64,000 nucleotides of DNA, taken from the NCBI GenBank assembly GCA_015478645.1, contig JADMIL010000008.1:35818-99817 (forward strand), given 5' to 3'. Source of the stretch: Candidatus Binataceae bacterium (lineage in GTDB: Bacteria; Desulfobacterota; Binatia; Binatales; Binataceae). Shown in pieces: positions 27,031-35,083 of the stretch. The notes under the pieces are model-generated. The model saw nothing but the letters and a program-made list of their open reading frames with translations, had not been told where the DNA came from and made no database searches. Numbering within the stretch: position 1 is the stretch's first letter; every line of letters begins with the position of its first letter. Both the position numbers and the translations under genes were made by a program.

Positions 27031-27954
27031 TCACCTGGCCGCGTGAGCGCTCTGCAACTGCGCCTTGATCACAAAATCGAAGACACTGCTGCTCGGTAGT
27101 CCGATCACCGGCACGCCGTTGACGATAAAAGTCGGCGTCGAGCTCAGATGGGCGTTCTGGGCGTCCTTGAGATCCTGCTGGACGCGATCCTCCGCGGTCT
27201 TGCCCAGGATGCAGGCGTTCATCGCGGTCTGATCGAGGCCGGTCGCCTTGGTGTAAGCGTCGATATGGTCGCGCAGGTTCTGCGGCGTGATCTCGCTCTG
27301 ATCCTTATAGAAGCTCCGCACGACATCCCAGAACGCGGCCGGCTTCTGCTCGCGCGCACATTCGGCGGCCACCGCGGCCTGCTCGGCCCACGGATGCACG
27401 TTGAGCGGGAAATTCTTCCAGATCAGCCGCACGCGATCCTTGTAGGTGGTGTTGACCACCGTCTCGATCTCGCTGAAGGCGCGCGCGCAGTAGGGGCATT
27501 GCAGGTCGCCGAACTCGACGATCGTCACCGGCGCGTCGGCCGGCCCGAGCGTCGCATGGTCCTCCAGATGCATCTGCTTCAGATCGATCTGTTCCCACGG
27601 ATGGGCGCTGTCGACGATCGCAAAATGCTGCGCCAGGATGACCGTCTTGCCGTCGGCGTCGCTGAACATCTGCAGCTCAACCTTCTGCGCCGGCACGTCC
27701 GGATTGACCAGCGTCACGGTCCGGCTCGACATCCCGGCGAAGGGGCCGGGCGCGGGCGGTCCGAGCACGATATTTTTGGCGTCGGGCACCAGCAGGCGCT
27801 TCTGCAGCATCGCCTTGACGGTGGCGTCTTGGCTGGAGGATGAGGTTGCGGCGGCGCCGGCGCACGCGGGCCGCGCGGCGATCGTCGAGATCGCGAGCGC
27901 GAATATAGCGGCGGCGGCGAGACGCGGGAAGAGGTCAGGTTTTTTCAGGTGCAT
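27031..27954 (-). CDS. Secreted DsbA-family thioredoxin-like oxidoreductase
   Basis: Periplasmic thiol-disulfide protein of 307 residues. An N-terminal signal peptide (FPRLAAAAIFALAISTIAA then RPACAG) precedes a ~115-residue region, then a DsbA-like thioredoxin domain with active site CPYC in EFGDLQCPYCARAF, the helical insert, and the cis-Pro loop TPTFIVNG. The N-terminal region before the thioredoxin fold resembles that of DsbC/DsbG-like or BdbD-like proteins of deltaproteobacteria. Its 5' end lies about 90 bases from the left dif-like site. Function: disulfide formation or a related redox reaction. Confidence 0.9.
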   Translation of the reverse strand: MHLKKPDLFPRLAAAAIFALAISTIAARPACAGAAATSSSSQDATVKAMLQKRLLVPDAKNIVLGPPAPGPFAGMSSRTVTLVNPDVPAQKVELQMFSDADGKTVILAQHFAIVDSAHPWEQIDLKQMHLEDHATLGPADAPVTIVEFGDLQCPYCARAFSEIETVVNTTYKDRVRLIWKNFPLNVHPWAEQAAVAAECAREQKPAAFWDVVRSFYKDQSEITPQNLRDHIDAYTKATGLDQTAMNACILGKTAEDRVQQDLKDAQNAHLSSTPTFIVNGVPVIGLPSSSVFDFVIKAQLQSAHAAR

Positions 27955-28042
27955 AGCGGTTATTGATGATAGAGATGCGGCGGCTTGCGCGCCAGCGCCG
28001 CCGGGTCTCCGTATTTGGGCCTCCCCGCCCCGCCCACATCCA

Positions 28043-28070
28043 ACGTCGCATAAGATATATACGCGTAACT
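28043..28070 (+). other. dif-like Xer site, left junction of the integrated element (degenerate XerD arm)
   Basis: The 11-bp XerC-type arm ACGTCGCATAA (28043-28053) and the 6-bp centre GATATA (28054-28059) match the right-hand site: the 15 bases from 28046 to 28060 are identical to 42697-42711. The XerD-type arm TACGCGTAACT (28060-28070) departs strongly from TTATGTAAACT, keeping mainly the outer bases. This is the pattern of a hybrid site left after Xer-mediated integration, with the degenerate arm contributed by the element. Confidence 0.82.
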
Positions 28071-28116
28071 AGGCAGGGCTTTTAGAACCGCTCGTGCGTC
28101 GGGTTCACCTCCGTCT

Positions 28117-28341
28117 TTAGCCGAATTCTCGGGCAATCCGGGCCGCTAGCTGCATCTCGCGAAGGCCGGTCGCGGTGATCCCGCGCGGCGTTCTCCAGGC
28201 GAGCAAGAGGCGGCGCACGTAGTTTGCGCTGCATCCCATCGCGCTCGCCGCTTCCTCCGGCGAATCGCCGGCCAGCACCCGATGTACGACCAGGTGCTTG
28301 AGCCGCGCCGACTCTTCTAGGGTCCGACCGCCCTTCGCCAT
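28117..28341 (-). CDS. Small helix-turn-helix protein
   Basis: Protein of 74 residues, MAKGGRTLEESARLKHLVVHRV then DSPEEAASAMGCSANYVRRLLLAWR, which fits a helix-turn-helix (residues ~30-52). It is the leftmost gene of the element and diverges from the Mor-like activator, with a perfect 22-bp palindrome between them. A repressor or transcription-regulator role for the element is likely but inferred. No family name is certain. Confidence 0.6.
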   Translation of the reverse strand: MAKGGRTLEESARLKHLVVHRVLAGDSPEEAASAMGCSANYVRRLLLAWRTPRGITATGLREMQLAARIAREFG

Positions 28342-28770
28342 GATGGGGTGATCCGTTTATAGGAATGCGCAACGAATGCAAAGACCGCGATCGCGGAGAC
28401 TCGGCAATGCGCGCATAGGCTCCGCTCGCTGATTTCGCAATCCGCCAACCGCAAAAACTGGGCGTCGCGCCGAGATTTTCGCCGACCCGCGATCGATCGG
28501 CCACTAAAATCGATGAGGCCGGCGCCCCCCCCTCGGACGTCGCGCGATCGACGCCACTTGACGCCGACGCCTCGACGCGCATGCCATCGCCGTTCGCCTA
28601 GGGCCCCATCGCGATGCGCAATTTGGCTCGCCAAATTGCAGTCTATTTTTGCGGGCGCTTTCGGCGCATCATGCACGCGCGGTGCGGGCGCGTGCTGATG
28701 GCGCCTGGTACGCAGCCGGCCCGAGACCTGGCGTTGCAGGTCAGCCGCCCGCTTCCGCGCTCAAAAATAG
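28342..28770. promoter_or_regulatory. Divergent control region with a perfect 22-bp palindrome at 28618-28639
   Basis: About 430 bases between the leftward HTH gene and the rightward Mor-like gene. GCAATTTGGC and GCCAAATTGC (28618-28627 and 28630-28639) are a perfect 10-bp inverted repeat around TC, in an otherwise GC-rich stretch, followed by TCTATTTTT. It may be an operator for the HTH protein; a terminator hairpin is the alternative. Short frames here are not convincing as genes. Confidence 0.5.
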
Positions 28771-29142
28771 ATGGCGATCGCCACCCAGAGGCCTGTGGAT
28801 AAATCTTTTCGCGGTCCCTTGCTCATGACCGATTTAAGCGCCGCGATCGGCCGTTCGGCGACCGCGGCCCTGATCTCGCTATTCGGCGGTAGGCGCATGC
28901 GCGTGCCTCGCGCGATCGTGCGCGGCGAACCGCTACATCTCCTCCTGGGCGATGGCGCTCGAGATCTGGTGCGCACATATCCCGGTCGCACGATCGAAAT
29001 TCCGACCGCGCGCGAATGGCGTCGGCGCGAAATTTTGCTCCTGCGCAGTCGCGGTCTGCCGATCGTCGCAATCGCCAATGCGGTCGGCTTGCGGACGCGC
29101 CGCGTGCAACAGATACTCGCGGAGTCCCGCGAAGCGGCATGA
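28771..29142 (+). CDS. Mor/C-like transcription activator (phage late-gene regulator)
   Basis: Protein of 123 residues (105 if the ATG at 28825 is used). The segment LISLFGGRRMRVPRAI resembles the conserved 'GG..IYIPK' N-terminal motif of Mu Mor and C. The C-terminus has a helix-turn-helix, EILLLRSRGLPIVAIANAVGLRTRRVQQIL, with the typical phage-activator ending. Mor-family proteins switch on middle or late phage promoters. It is the first gene of the rightward operon, and its stop overlaps the next start (ATGA). Family assignment rests on motif resemblance. Confidence 0.6.
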   Translation: MAIATQRPVDKSFRGPLLMTDLSAAIGRSATAALISLFGGRRMRVPRAIVRGEPLHLLLGDGARDLVRTYPGRTIEIPTAREWRRREILLLRSRGLPIVAIANAVGLRTRRVQQILAESREAA

Positions 29143-29507
29143 ACTTCGCGCGCTCGATTCTTCATCGTCATGTCTTGATGATTCTCGCTGCTGCGGAACC
29201 GATCGGCGCGCGTGAAGAATTGTTGCAGCGCGCGTTGCAGTTCGGCCGCAAGCGTCCCGCGACCAATCACCTCGCCGGCGCGCTCGCCTATCTCTCTGAC
29301 GCGCGCCTGATCGACCGGGACATCGACGCTCTGCATGCTCCGATCGCGCGGCTTACGGAAAAGGGAGCCGCCGCGATCGCGAGTTCGCGTGATCGTCGTC
29401 TCACGTTCCGGCCGTTCGCCGAATCCCCCGCGTCCACCACCACCACGCGCGCCGGCCGTGACCGCACCCGCGGCCGGCGCGCACTCACCTGGCCAAAACG
29501 CTCCTGA
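29139..29507 (+). CDS. VpaChn25_0724-family phage protein
   Basis: Protein of 122 residues from ATG 29139, overlapping the previous stop. The N-terminal winged-helix-like part (RHVLMILAAAEPIGAREELL, then a region with HLAGALAYLSDARLI) and the motif LTEKGAAAIASSRDRRLTFRPFAES match the pattern of small proteins (VpaChn25_0724 family) that precede gp27 in many Mu-like prophages. The gene order here is the same. It probably is a DNA-binding accessory to packaging or regulation; function unproven. The C-terminal 35 residues are Arg/Thr-rich and look disordered. Confidence 0.6.
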   Translation: MNFARSILHRHVLMILAAAEPIGAREELLQRALQFGRKRPATNHLAGALAYLSDARLIDRDIDALHAPIARLTEKGAAAIASSRDRRLTFRPFAESPASTTTTRAGRDRTRGRRALTWPKRS

Positions 29508-30079
29508 TGCCGAAGCGCGCTGCCATCGATCTTTTGCCGCTGAAAAAACGCGACGCGATCCGCGCCTTCATCGCCGATCGCGGATTCGGCAATTACCGCG
29601 AGACCGCGCGCGAAGTCGAAAAAAAATTCGGCGTGAAGCTCTCGCGCGCCGCGCTCGCGCGTTACGGCAACAAGCTCGAACATCGCCTCGAGGTTCTCCG
29701 CGCGGCCACCGTCCAGGCGCGCGCGATCGTCGAGGAGCTGGGCGCCGACGCCGGCGCGAAGCTGGGCGAGGCGCTGCTCCGCGCCGCGCAATCGCATCTT
29801 TTCGATGCGCTGACGAAGGCGACCGATGCGCAGCTCGGCAAGCCTGATTTGATTACTCTGGCGCGCGTCGCCGGCGAGATCGAGCGCACTTCGCTGGCGC
29901 ATGCGCGCCGCGCCGATCGCGCGGAAGAAAAAATCGCTCGCGCCACGCGCCTGGTCGCACCGGAAAATTCTGTCCCGGGGAAACCGATGCAAATTGGCGG
30001 CGCGCCCGCGGCGCCTGGACTCGATACGGACGCACTCGAACAAATCCGCAAGACGTTGACCGGCGATCTCGATGGCTGA
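29507..30079 (+). CDS. Mu gp27-like protein (DUF3486), putative small terminase subunit
   Basis: Protein of 190 residues. It starts MPKRAAIDLLPLKKRDAIRAFIADRGFGNYRE, the hallmark of DUF3486/Mu gp27, with a helix-turn-helix-like block (VEKKFGVKLSRAALARYGNKLEHRLE), then a long helical region. In Mu-like phages gp27 is the presumed small terminase, pairing with gp28. Here gp28 is 3 kb further on, separated by gpG and tape-measure genes, which is an unusual order. The end overlaps the next gene by 8 bases. Confidence 0.82.
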   Translation: MPKRAAIDLLPLKKRDAIRAFIADRGFGNYRETAREVEKKFGVKLSRAALARYGNKLEHRLEVLRAATVQARAIVEELGADAGAKLGEALLRAAQSHLFDALTKATDAQLGKPDLITLARVAGEIERTSLAHARRADRAEEKIARATRLVAPENSVPGKPMQIGGAPAAPGLDTDALEQIRKTLTGDLDG

Positions 30080-30593
30080 ATTCGCCTTACAAATCAAAGG
30101 GTTACCGGAACTCGACGCCGCGCTGAAACGTATCTCCTGGGCGAGTCTGGATCTGACCGCGCCGCTTTCCGTCCTGGGCGACGAGGTCCTCAAAGAATTC
30201 CAGGATGCGTTCGCCAAAGAGCAATCGCCCGGCGGCGAGCCGTGGCATCCGCTCGCCCAAAAAACGATCGAGAGCTACGTCTATCCGCGCAAGCCGGCCA
30301 AAGACGTGACCCGCGCGCATCTCCGACGACGCCGATCGCGTTCGCGCCAGGTCCGTGGATCCGATCATATTTTGCAGGCGCGCGCGGTTCCCGGATGGCT
30401 TCTGCGGCAACTCCGCGTCGATGTCTCGCGCTATGAACTCACCGTCGGCGAACCGGAAAGTAAAGTCGCGGAGCGCGCCGAAGAGGGCGCCGGGCATACG
30501 CCGGCGCGGCCGTTCGTCGAGCTGACGCCCGAGATGGAAGATCGCGCCGCCGATCTTCTGATGCGTCATTTGATGGGGCGGTGGAATGGCTAG
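30072..30593 (+). CDS. Phage virion morphogenesis protein (Mu gpG-like)
   Basis: Protein of 173 residues. N-terminal FALQIKGLPELDAALKRIS, then GGEPWHPLAQKTIESY and the C-terminal ARPFVELTPEMEDRAADLL follow the gpG/'phage virion morphogenesis' pattern, in which the protein acts as a tail-completion or head-tail factor. The usual YA..HQFG segment is replaced by VAERAEEGAGHTPARPF, so this is a divergent member. It overlaps the neighbours by 8 bases on each side, typical of a tight phage operon. Confidence 0.7.
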   Translation: MAEFALQIKGLPELDAALKRISWASLDLTAPLSVLGDEVLKEFQDAFAKEQSPGGEPWHPLAQKTIESYVYPRKPAKDVTRAHLRRRRSRSRQVRGSDHILQARAVPGWLLRQLRVDVSRYELTVGEPESKVAERAEEGAGHTPARPFVELTPEMEDRAADLLMRHLMGRWNG

Positions 30594-32271
30594 CCGCAAC
30601 AAAACCATCGAGGTCGTTTTCAGCGCGCTCGACAAATTGTCGCCGGCGCTCAAATCGATCAATCAAAATTTTACCGGTTTCGAGGCAGGCGCGAAGGCCG
30701 CCGCCCGGACGCTGCGCAACTGGGGCGCGGTCACGGAACTTGCCTCCCTCGCGGGAGAAAAAGTCGGCGCGCGGCTCTCCGGCATAGGCGAATCGTTTTC
30801 CTCCGCCGCGGAACCGCTGGACGAGGCGCGCACAAAATTCCTCCAGATCGCCGGCGCGCAAAACGCCGCCGCAGCATCGCATGAAGCTCTGACACTGAGT
30901 AATCGATATGGGCAGGCGTCCTGGGCGCAGGAACTCGACGCGATCACCAAAGCCTACCAAATGTACGGAAATTATGACCAGGCGGTGCGCGCCGCCGGCG
31001 CCGCGACCAAGCTCGCCACCGCGACGCATGCCGACGTCGGCGAAACTCTGACCGGTCTCGCGACCACCGCGCGCAATGCGGGAGTAGACGTCGATACGCT
31101 CGGCGACAAGCTCGCCGCATTTTACAAAGTTGCCGGCGCCGGCGGCGGCGGCGCCGACCAGACGCGCCAGCTCGAACGCGCGCTCGGCGCGGCCCAGGCG
31201 CATGGCGTCGGTACCGATAAATTTCTCGCGATCGTCGCGGAAGCCGAAAAATCCGGGCTCTCCGCGCGCGACGTGATGGAGTATTTCGAGCCCGCGCGCG
31301 GCGCCAAAGCCGCGCATGTCGATAAGCACGGCAAGCTGCACGCCGGCGCCGACGCGCACTACGCCGCGCGCGCCGAAGCGATCCATGAGCTGCTCGGCAA
31401 GCACGCCGCGGACATCGCCTCGCTCGAAAAAACGTTCGGCGCGTCGCTGGGCGCGTCCGACAAACTGTCCGCGATCGCGGCCGATGATGCGACCCAGCGC
31501 ATTAAGCGCTTGCACGCGACTGAGGACTCGCTAAAAGCCGCGCTGGGTGGCGGGATGCTCGAACAGCAGGGCGAGATCGCGAAGTGGGGCGCGGAGCTGC
31601 TCGGCTGGTCAGCGAATTTCGCCCAGGCGCACAAGACGTTCGCGGCGGCGAGCGGTGAAATCATCGGATGGACCGGGAAGGCTCTCGAGGTCGGCGGCGA
31701 AATCGGACGATCGGCCGTCGGCATACAGGTCGGCGTAACCGCATATCGCGCCTGGCGTCTCGCGCACGCCGGCGAGGCAGCGGCCAACGTCGCGGAAGCG
31801 GTCGCCGCGGCTAATGCCACGGGCGCGATTTCTGCCGAGACGATCGCGCAAGGCGGATTAGCGGCCAAGCTCTCGTCCCTCGGATTGTTGGGCGGCGCGG
31901 TGACTGCGGCGATTGGCGGCGCGGCGATTGGCGGCGCGTATGGACTGTATAAGCATCCGCGCTCCGCGCTCGACTTCCTCGAACATCCATTAACCGGTGG
32001 CGGATTGCGCCCGGTGCTCGCGGAAGGACACGCGCTCGAAGCCGCGCGGCGTGCGGTCGCGGCCGGAGGCAAGGGAGACACAACGATCCACGTCGCGGCC
32101 GGCGCCAATACGATCAATGTGAACGTACCAGCCGGAACCTCGGCAGCGGATGCGAAAGCGATCGCCAATGGTCTGGCCGTCGCACTCAAAAATCACGACG
32201 ACGCGGTCGTGCGCAAAATCATCAGAGCTCTCGACGATCGCAAACGCGCCGCGGATCGGGGAGCGTTCTAA
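30586..32271 (+). CDS. Phage tail tape-measure protein (short)
   Basis: Protein of 561 residues. It begins with the tape-measure-type NKTIEVVFSALDKLSPALKSI and continues with long Ala-rich helices (ETLTGLATTARNAGVDVDTLGDKLAAFYKV), then a hydrophobic stretch rich in Gly/Ala (LGLLGGAVTAAIGGAAIGGAYGLY), like the membrane-active part of tape measures. Tape-measure length sets tail length, so 561 residues implies a short tail (roughly 80 nm by the usual 1.5 angstrom per residue rule; inference). It lies directly after gpG and not next to the tail chaperone, which in this element is 3 kb downstream. Confidence 0.75.
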   Translation: MASRNKTIEVVFSALDKLSPALKSINQNFTGFEAGAKAAARTLRNWGAVTELASLAGEKVGARLSGIGESFSSAAEPLDEARTKFLQIAGAQNAAAASHEALTLSNRYGQASWAQELDAITKAYQMYGNYDQAVRAAGAATKLATATHADVGETLTGLATTARNAGVDVDTLGDKLAAFYKVAGAGGGGADQTRQLERALGAAQAHGVGTDKFLAIVAEAEKSGLSARDVMEYFEPARGAKAAHVDKHGKLHAGADAHYAARAEAIHELLGKHAADIASLEKTFGASLGASDKLSAIAADDATQRIKRLHATEDSLKAALGGGMLEQQGEIAKWGAELLGWSANFAQAHKTFAAASGEIIGWTGKALEVGGEIGRSAVGIQVGVTAYRAWRLAHAGEAAANVAEAVAAANATGAISAETIAQGGLAAKLSSLGLLGGAVTAAIGGAAIGGAYGLYKHPRSALDFLEHPLTGGGLRPVLAEGHALEAARRAVAAGGKGDTTIHVAAGANTINVNVPAGTSAADAKAIANGLAVALKNHDDAVVRKIIRALDDRKRAADRGAF

Positions 32272-32798
32272 TGCTTCGCCTGGGAAAGTTTCTCGCGCCA
32301 TTCGGCATGGACGGCGGACGCGCGATCGCGCCCAGCGGCCCGCGTGGCGAGCAGTGTCTTACGTCGCGCGCGCTGCCGGTCCATCCAGGTCAGCCATCGC
32401 GAAATGATTTGCGCGGCGCCGTAGCCTTCGACCGCCGCGCGCAGCTCGTGCCCGTCCTTCCAGTCGTCCGTGACGGCGAAGAACATCGCGGGAACCAGGA
32501 CGATGCCGGCGAGCCAGCCGAGCGCGATTTTCAAGCGGACGCGCGAAAGCGCGCTGTGCGTGAGACGGCAGACCATGATCGCCGCGAGCGCGAAACCGCC
32601 GATGCACCATTGCATTTCGGCGTCGTCGGCGCCGACGTCTTGCGCGAGGATTGCCGCTTCGCCCACGACGAACGCGAAGAAGAGCACAACGCCAAACATG
32701 TGGAGAAACCGGCGCCCGCGATTGCGTTCATGGATCGCGAACGCCAGCATCAGCGCGGCGGAGCAAGCGAAGGCCAGAAAGGTCAGTACGTCCTCCAT
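32268..32798 (-). CDS. Four-helix membrane protein, unrecognised
   Basis: Integral membrane protein of 176 residues encoded against the morphogenesis operon. Predicted membrane helices: LTFLAFACSAALMLAFAI, MFGVVLFFAFVVGEAAIL, CIGGFALAAIMVCRL, and IALGWLAGIVLVPAMFFAV, followed by a basic cytoplasmic tail. A holin or an immunity/moron function would fit such a position, but no family is recognised. It overlaps the tape-measure 3' end by 4 bases and is followed upstream by a small exported protein on the same strand. Confidence 0.6.
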   Translation of the reverse strand: MEDVLTFLAFACSAALMLAFAIHERNRGRRFLHMFGVVLFFAFVVGEAAILAQDVGADDAEMQWCIGGFALAAIMVCRLTHSALSRVRLKIALGWLAGIVLVPAMFFAVTDDWKDGHELRAAVEGYGAAQIISRWLTWMDRQRARRKTLLATRAAGRDRASAVHAEWREKLSQAKH

Positions 32799-32814
32799 CG
32801 CTCGTCCTCCCGCG

Positions 32815-33105
32815 TCATCGAAAATAGTGGCAGTTCATCGCGGCGCGATAGCCCGCCGCTTCGGCCGCCGCGCCGGACGGAAATTCGACGCGCCGCTCGG
32901 GCCGGATGCGCTTGTAGTCCGGGCATCCCGGCCACTCGTAAATCCGCGACACGACGTTGCCGCGCACGGGCCCGCGATGCCCGGCCGATCGCGCATTCAT
33001 GACCCGCGGCGACTGATCGGTCATGAGTGGCGCGTCGCCGGCGCGCGCGATCACGGCCGTCGCGAGCATCATCGCCGCGATCGCGAGGAAGGAAAATTTA
33101 CGCAT
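32815..33105 (-). CDS. Small exported protein with C-terminal Ada-like/'sunset' Cys-x-Tyr domain
   Basis: Protein of about 96 residues from the ATG at 33105 (MRKFSFLAIAAMMLATAVIARAGDA is a signal peptide; upstream ATGs at 33117 and 33141 are alternatives). The C-terminal domain SRIYEWPGCPDYKRIRPERRVEF and AAEAAGYRAAMNC has the pattern (P-G-C-x-x-Y ... F-x-S ... A-G-Y-R-x-A-x-N-C) of the small Ada-related metal-binding domain found appended to secreted nucleases. With only this domain present, catalysis is not expected. It may bind metal or DNA in the periplasm; a moron-type lysogenic gene is plausible. Confidence 0.6.
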   Translation of the reverse strand: MRKFSFLAIAAMMLATAVIARAGDAPLMTDQSPRVMNARSAGHRGPVRGNVVSRIYEWPGCPDYKRIRPERRVEFPSGAAAEAAGYRAAMNCHYFR

Positions 33106-33143
33106 CGTCCGAATCATCCGAAATTCGCGCGCGAGACGCAAGC

Positions 33144-34697
33144 GTGAACCTGGGCGAAATTCTGCTGCCGTATCAGCGCGCCTACCTCGCCGACCAGGCG
33201 AACGTCAAAGTGTGCGAAAAATCCCGCCGCATCGGCATCACCTGGACCGAGGCGCTCGATTCCGTCCTCCACGCCGCCGCCCGGACCGCGCCGCAATCGA
33301 CCTGGTACGTCGGCTACAACCGCGAGATGGCGCGCGAGTTCATCGACGAATGCGCGGAGTGGATCGCGCGCATCGGCGAGGGCGCCGGCATGCCGTCGGA
33401 GGTCCTCGTCCAGGACGAAGAGGCCGACATCCAGGCCTATGAAATCCGCTTCGCGACGCGCGCGAAAATCGTCGCGCTGTCGAGCACCCCGCGGTCTTTG
33501 AGGGGCAAAGCCGGCCGCGCCGTCATCGACGAAGCCGCGTTCCATCGCGACTTGCGTGCCCTTATGAAAGCCGCGCTGGCGTTCCTGATGTGGGGCGGCG
33601 CCGTGCGCATCATTTCCTCGCATAACGGGCTGGACAATGTATTCAATGAAATAGTCATTGAAACGCGCGAGGGCAAAAAGCCTTACTCACTTCATCGGTA
33701 CACTTTCGACGACGCGGTCTCCGACGGACTATTCGGCAAGATTTGCGAGGCGCAAAACCGGCGCTATTCGCCGGCCGCCGAGCGCGCGTGGATCGAAGAG
33801 GTCCGCGCGGATTATGGCGCGGACGCCGAAGAGGAACTCGACGTTGTCCCGCGCCAGCTCGCCGACGCCTTCTTGCCGGCCGCGTTGATCGATGCGCGCA
33901 TGACCGACGACGCCGCGGTCGTGCGCTGGGCGCTCGACGACTCGTTTGTCCAACTGCCCGATGGCGATCGCGCCGCGCGCGGCGCCGCATGGTGCGCCGA
34001 CAATCTCGCGCCGATTCTCCGCCGCCTGGCGATCGGCGCGTCCGGCCGTGCATCGATCGGCGTCGATTTTGCGCGCGACAGCGACCTCTCCGTGTTTTGG
34101 ATCGCCGAACGCGGCGCCGATCATCGCGTGCGCACGCCGATGGTCGTCGAGTTGCGCAACATCCCGTTCAGGCAGCAGGACCAGGCGCTGTTTTGCGTGG
34201 CTGACTGGATTGCGGCGCGCGGCAATCTCACGCTCGCGATGGACGCGCGCGGCAGCGGCGCATACCTCTGCGAATCGGCCCGCGGACGTTATGGGGCGCG
34301 CGTGATCGCCTGCACGATGACCCGCGAGTGGTATATCGACGCGATGCCGCTTTTGCGCGCCGCATTCGAGGACGGCGCGATCGATATCCCGCGCGACCCG
34401 GACATCATGGTCGATCTGCGCTCGCTCCGGATGGAGGATGGCGTCGTCAAGCCGCCCGAAAAACGCACGCGCTCCGCCGCCGATCGCGGCAAGCGCCACG
34501 GCGACGCGGCGATCGCCGCCGCGCTCGCCAACTGGGCCCTCAAACAGCGCGTCGTCGAATACGCATATATGCGGCCGCCTCGCGCGCGGCGCGGATTATT
34601 CCCAGGGGGGGAATCCGCGCGGCGCGATCGGCCGCCTGGTGAAACGGAAACCGCCGCGCGCCCGCGTGGTCCGCGCGGCCTCGGGAGCTTTTTCTAA
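33144..34697 (+). CDS. Mu gp28-like terminase large subunit
   Basis: DNA-packaging ATPase/nuclease of 517 residues from a GTG at 33144. N-terminal LLPYQRAYLADQANVKVCEKSRRIGITW is the gp28 hallmark with an atypical Walker A region (SRRIGITW). A candidate Walker B with catalytic Glu is AVIDEAAFH, and a motif III-like segment is RIISSHNG. The C-terminal nuclease (RNase H-like) part has SIGVDFARDSDLSVFWIAE with the metal Asp, then LTLAMDARGSGAY and a late HGDAAIAAALANWA. All three acidic nuclease positions look intact, so it could be active. The gp27-like subunit lies 3 kb upstream. The C-terminal ~30 residues are Arg/Pro-rich. Confidence 0.88.
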   Translation: MNLGEILLPYQRAYLADQANVKVCEKSRRIGITWTEALDSVLHAAARTAPQSTWYVGYNREMAREFIDECAEWIARIGEGAGMPSEVLVQDEEADIQAYEIRFATRAKIVALSSTPRSLRGKAGRAVIDEAAFHRDLRALMKAALAFLMWGGAVRIISSHNGLDNVFNEIVIETREGKKPYSLHRYTFDDAVSDGLFGKICEAQNRRYSPAAERAWIEEVRADYGADAEEELDVVPRQLADAFLPAALIDARMTDDAAVVRWALDDSFVQLPDGDRAARGAAWCADNLAPILRRLAIGASGRASIGVDFARDSDLSVFWIAERGADHRVRTPMVVELRNIPFRQQDQALFCVADWIAARGNLTLAMDARGSGAYLCESARGRYGARVIACTMTREWYIDAMPLLRAAFEDGAIDIPRDPDIMVDLRSLRMEDGVVKPPEKRTRSAADRGKRHGDAAIAAALANWALKQRVVEYAYMRPPRARRGLFPGGESARRDRPPGETETAARPRGPRGLGSFF

Positions 34698-34978
34698 TGG
34701 CGTGGACACTGACTATTCCTCCGATCCTTAAAACGGCAGCCGCCGCCGCGATTGCCGGCGCGACGATCGCCCAGGCGTACGACGATCAGACGCCGGCCGC
34801 AGCGAGCGCCGCGCAATTTTCAGCCGCGCGATCGGCCGCGTCCGCGATGCTGGCCGCGATGACCTCTCCGGCGCCCAACGTGCGCATCAAGCTCTACGGC
34901 TACGCATGCGCGCAATCGAGCGCGGCGCCCGGCGGTTCGGGCGATCGCGCCGGCGTCGAGATCATCGAATTCTTTTAG
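34697..34978 (+). CDS. Small phage protein of unknown function
   Basis: Protein of 93 residues; the ATG overlaps the terminase stop (TAATG). The N-terminal [28 protein letters not shown] is moderately hydrophobic, followed by an Ala/Ser-rich stretch and a compact C-terminal strand (NVRIKLYGYACAQ) ending EIIEFF. The position after the terminase suggests a structural or head-tail role, but no family is recognised. Confidence 0.5.
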   Translation: MAWTLTIPPILKTAAAAAIAGATIAQAYDDQTPAAASAAQFSAARSAASAMLAAMTSPAPNVRIKLYGYACAQSSAAPGGSGDRAGVEIIEFF

Positions 34979-34990
34979 GAGGCAAGAAAG

Positions 34991-35083
34991 ATGGCGGGTA
35001 AAGGCAATACGCTCAGCGCGGGCGTGCTCAAACTGATTTTTCAGGCCGCGCCGGGATGGCGGTCGAGCTGTGGTTCGGGCTGA
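34991..35083 (+). CDS. 30-residue ORF with strong Shine-Dalgarno, possibly a truncated gene
   Basis: ATG 34991 has AGGAGG eight bases upstream (inside the previous stop region), one of the best ribosome sites in the element. The peptide begins MAGKGNTLSAGVLKLIFQAAP, then stops after 30 codons. The start resembles the beginning of phage tail-fibre-type proteins that open with a '..LLKLIF..' helix. It overlaps the next ORF by 28 bases in another frame. It may be a remnant of a gene lost by deletion or a leader that couples translation of the next ORF. Confidence 0.35.
   Translation: MAGKGNTLSAGVLKLIFQAAPGWRSSCGSG

Noticed and set aside
28043..28070. Reading the palindromic CATAA...TTATG motif as a transcription-factor operator (for example of the ModE type)
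   Set aside because: Arm lengths, the 6-bp centre, direct-repeat placement around a mobile element and the terminus-like strand switch all fit dif. ModE-type sites have a different core.
28614..28802. A 62-codon + ORF in the divergent control region of the element
   Set aside because: It runs through the 22-bp palindrome, has no ribosome site and no family pattern.
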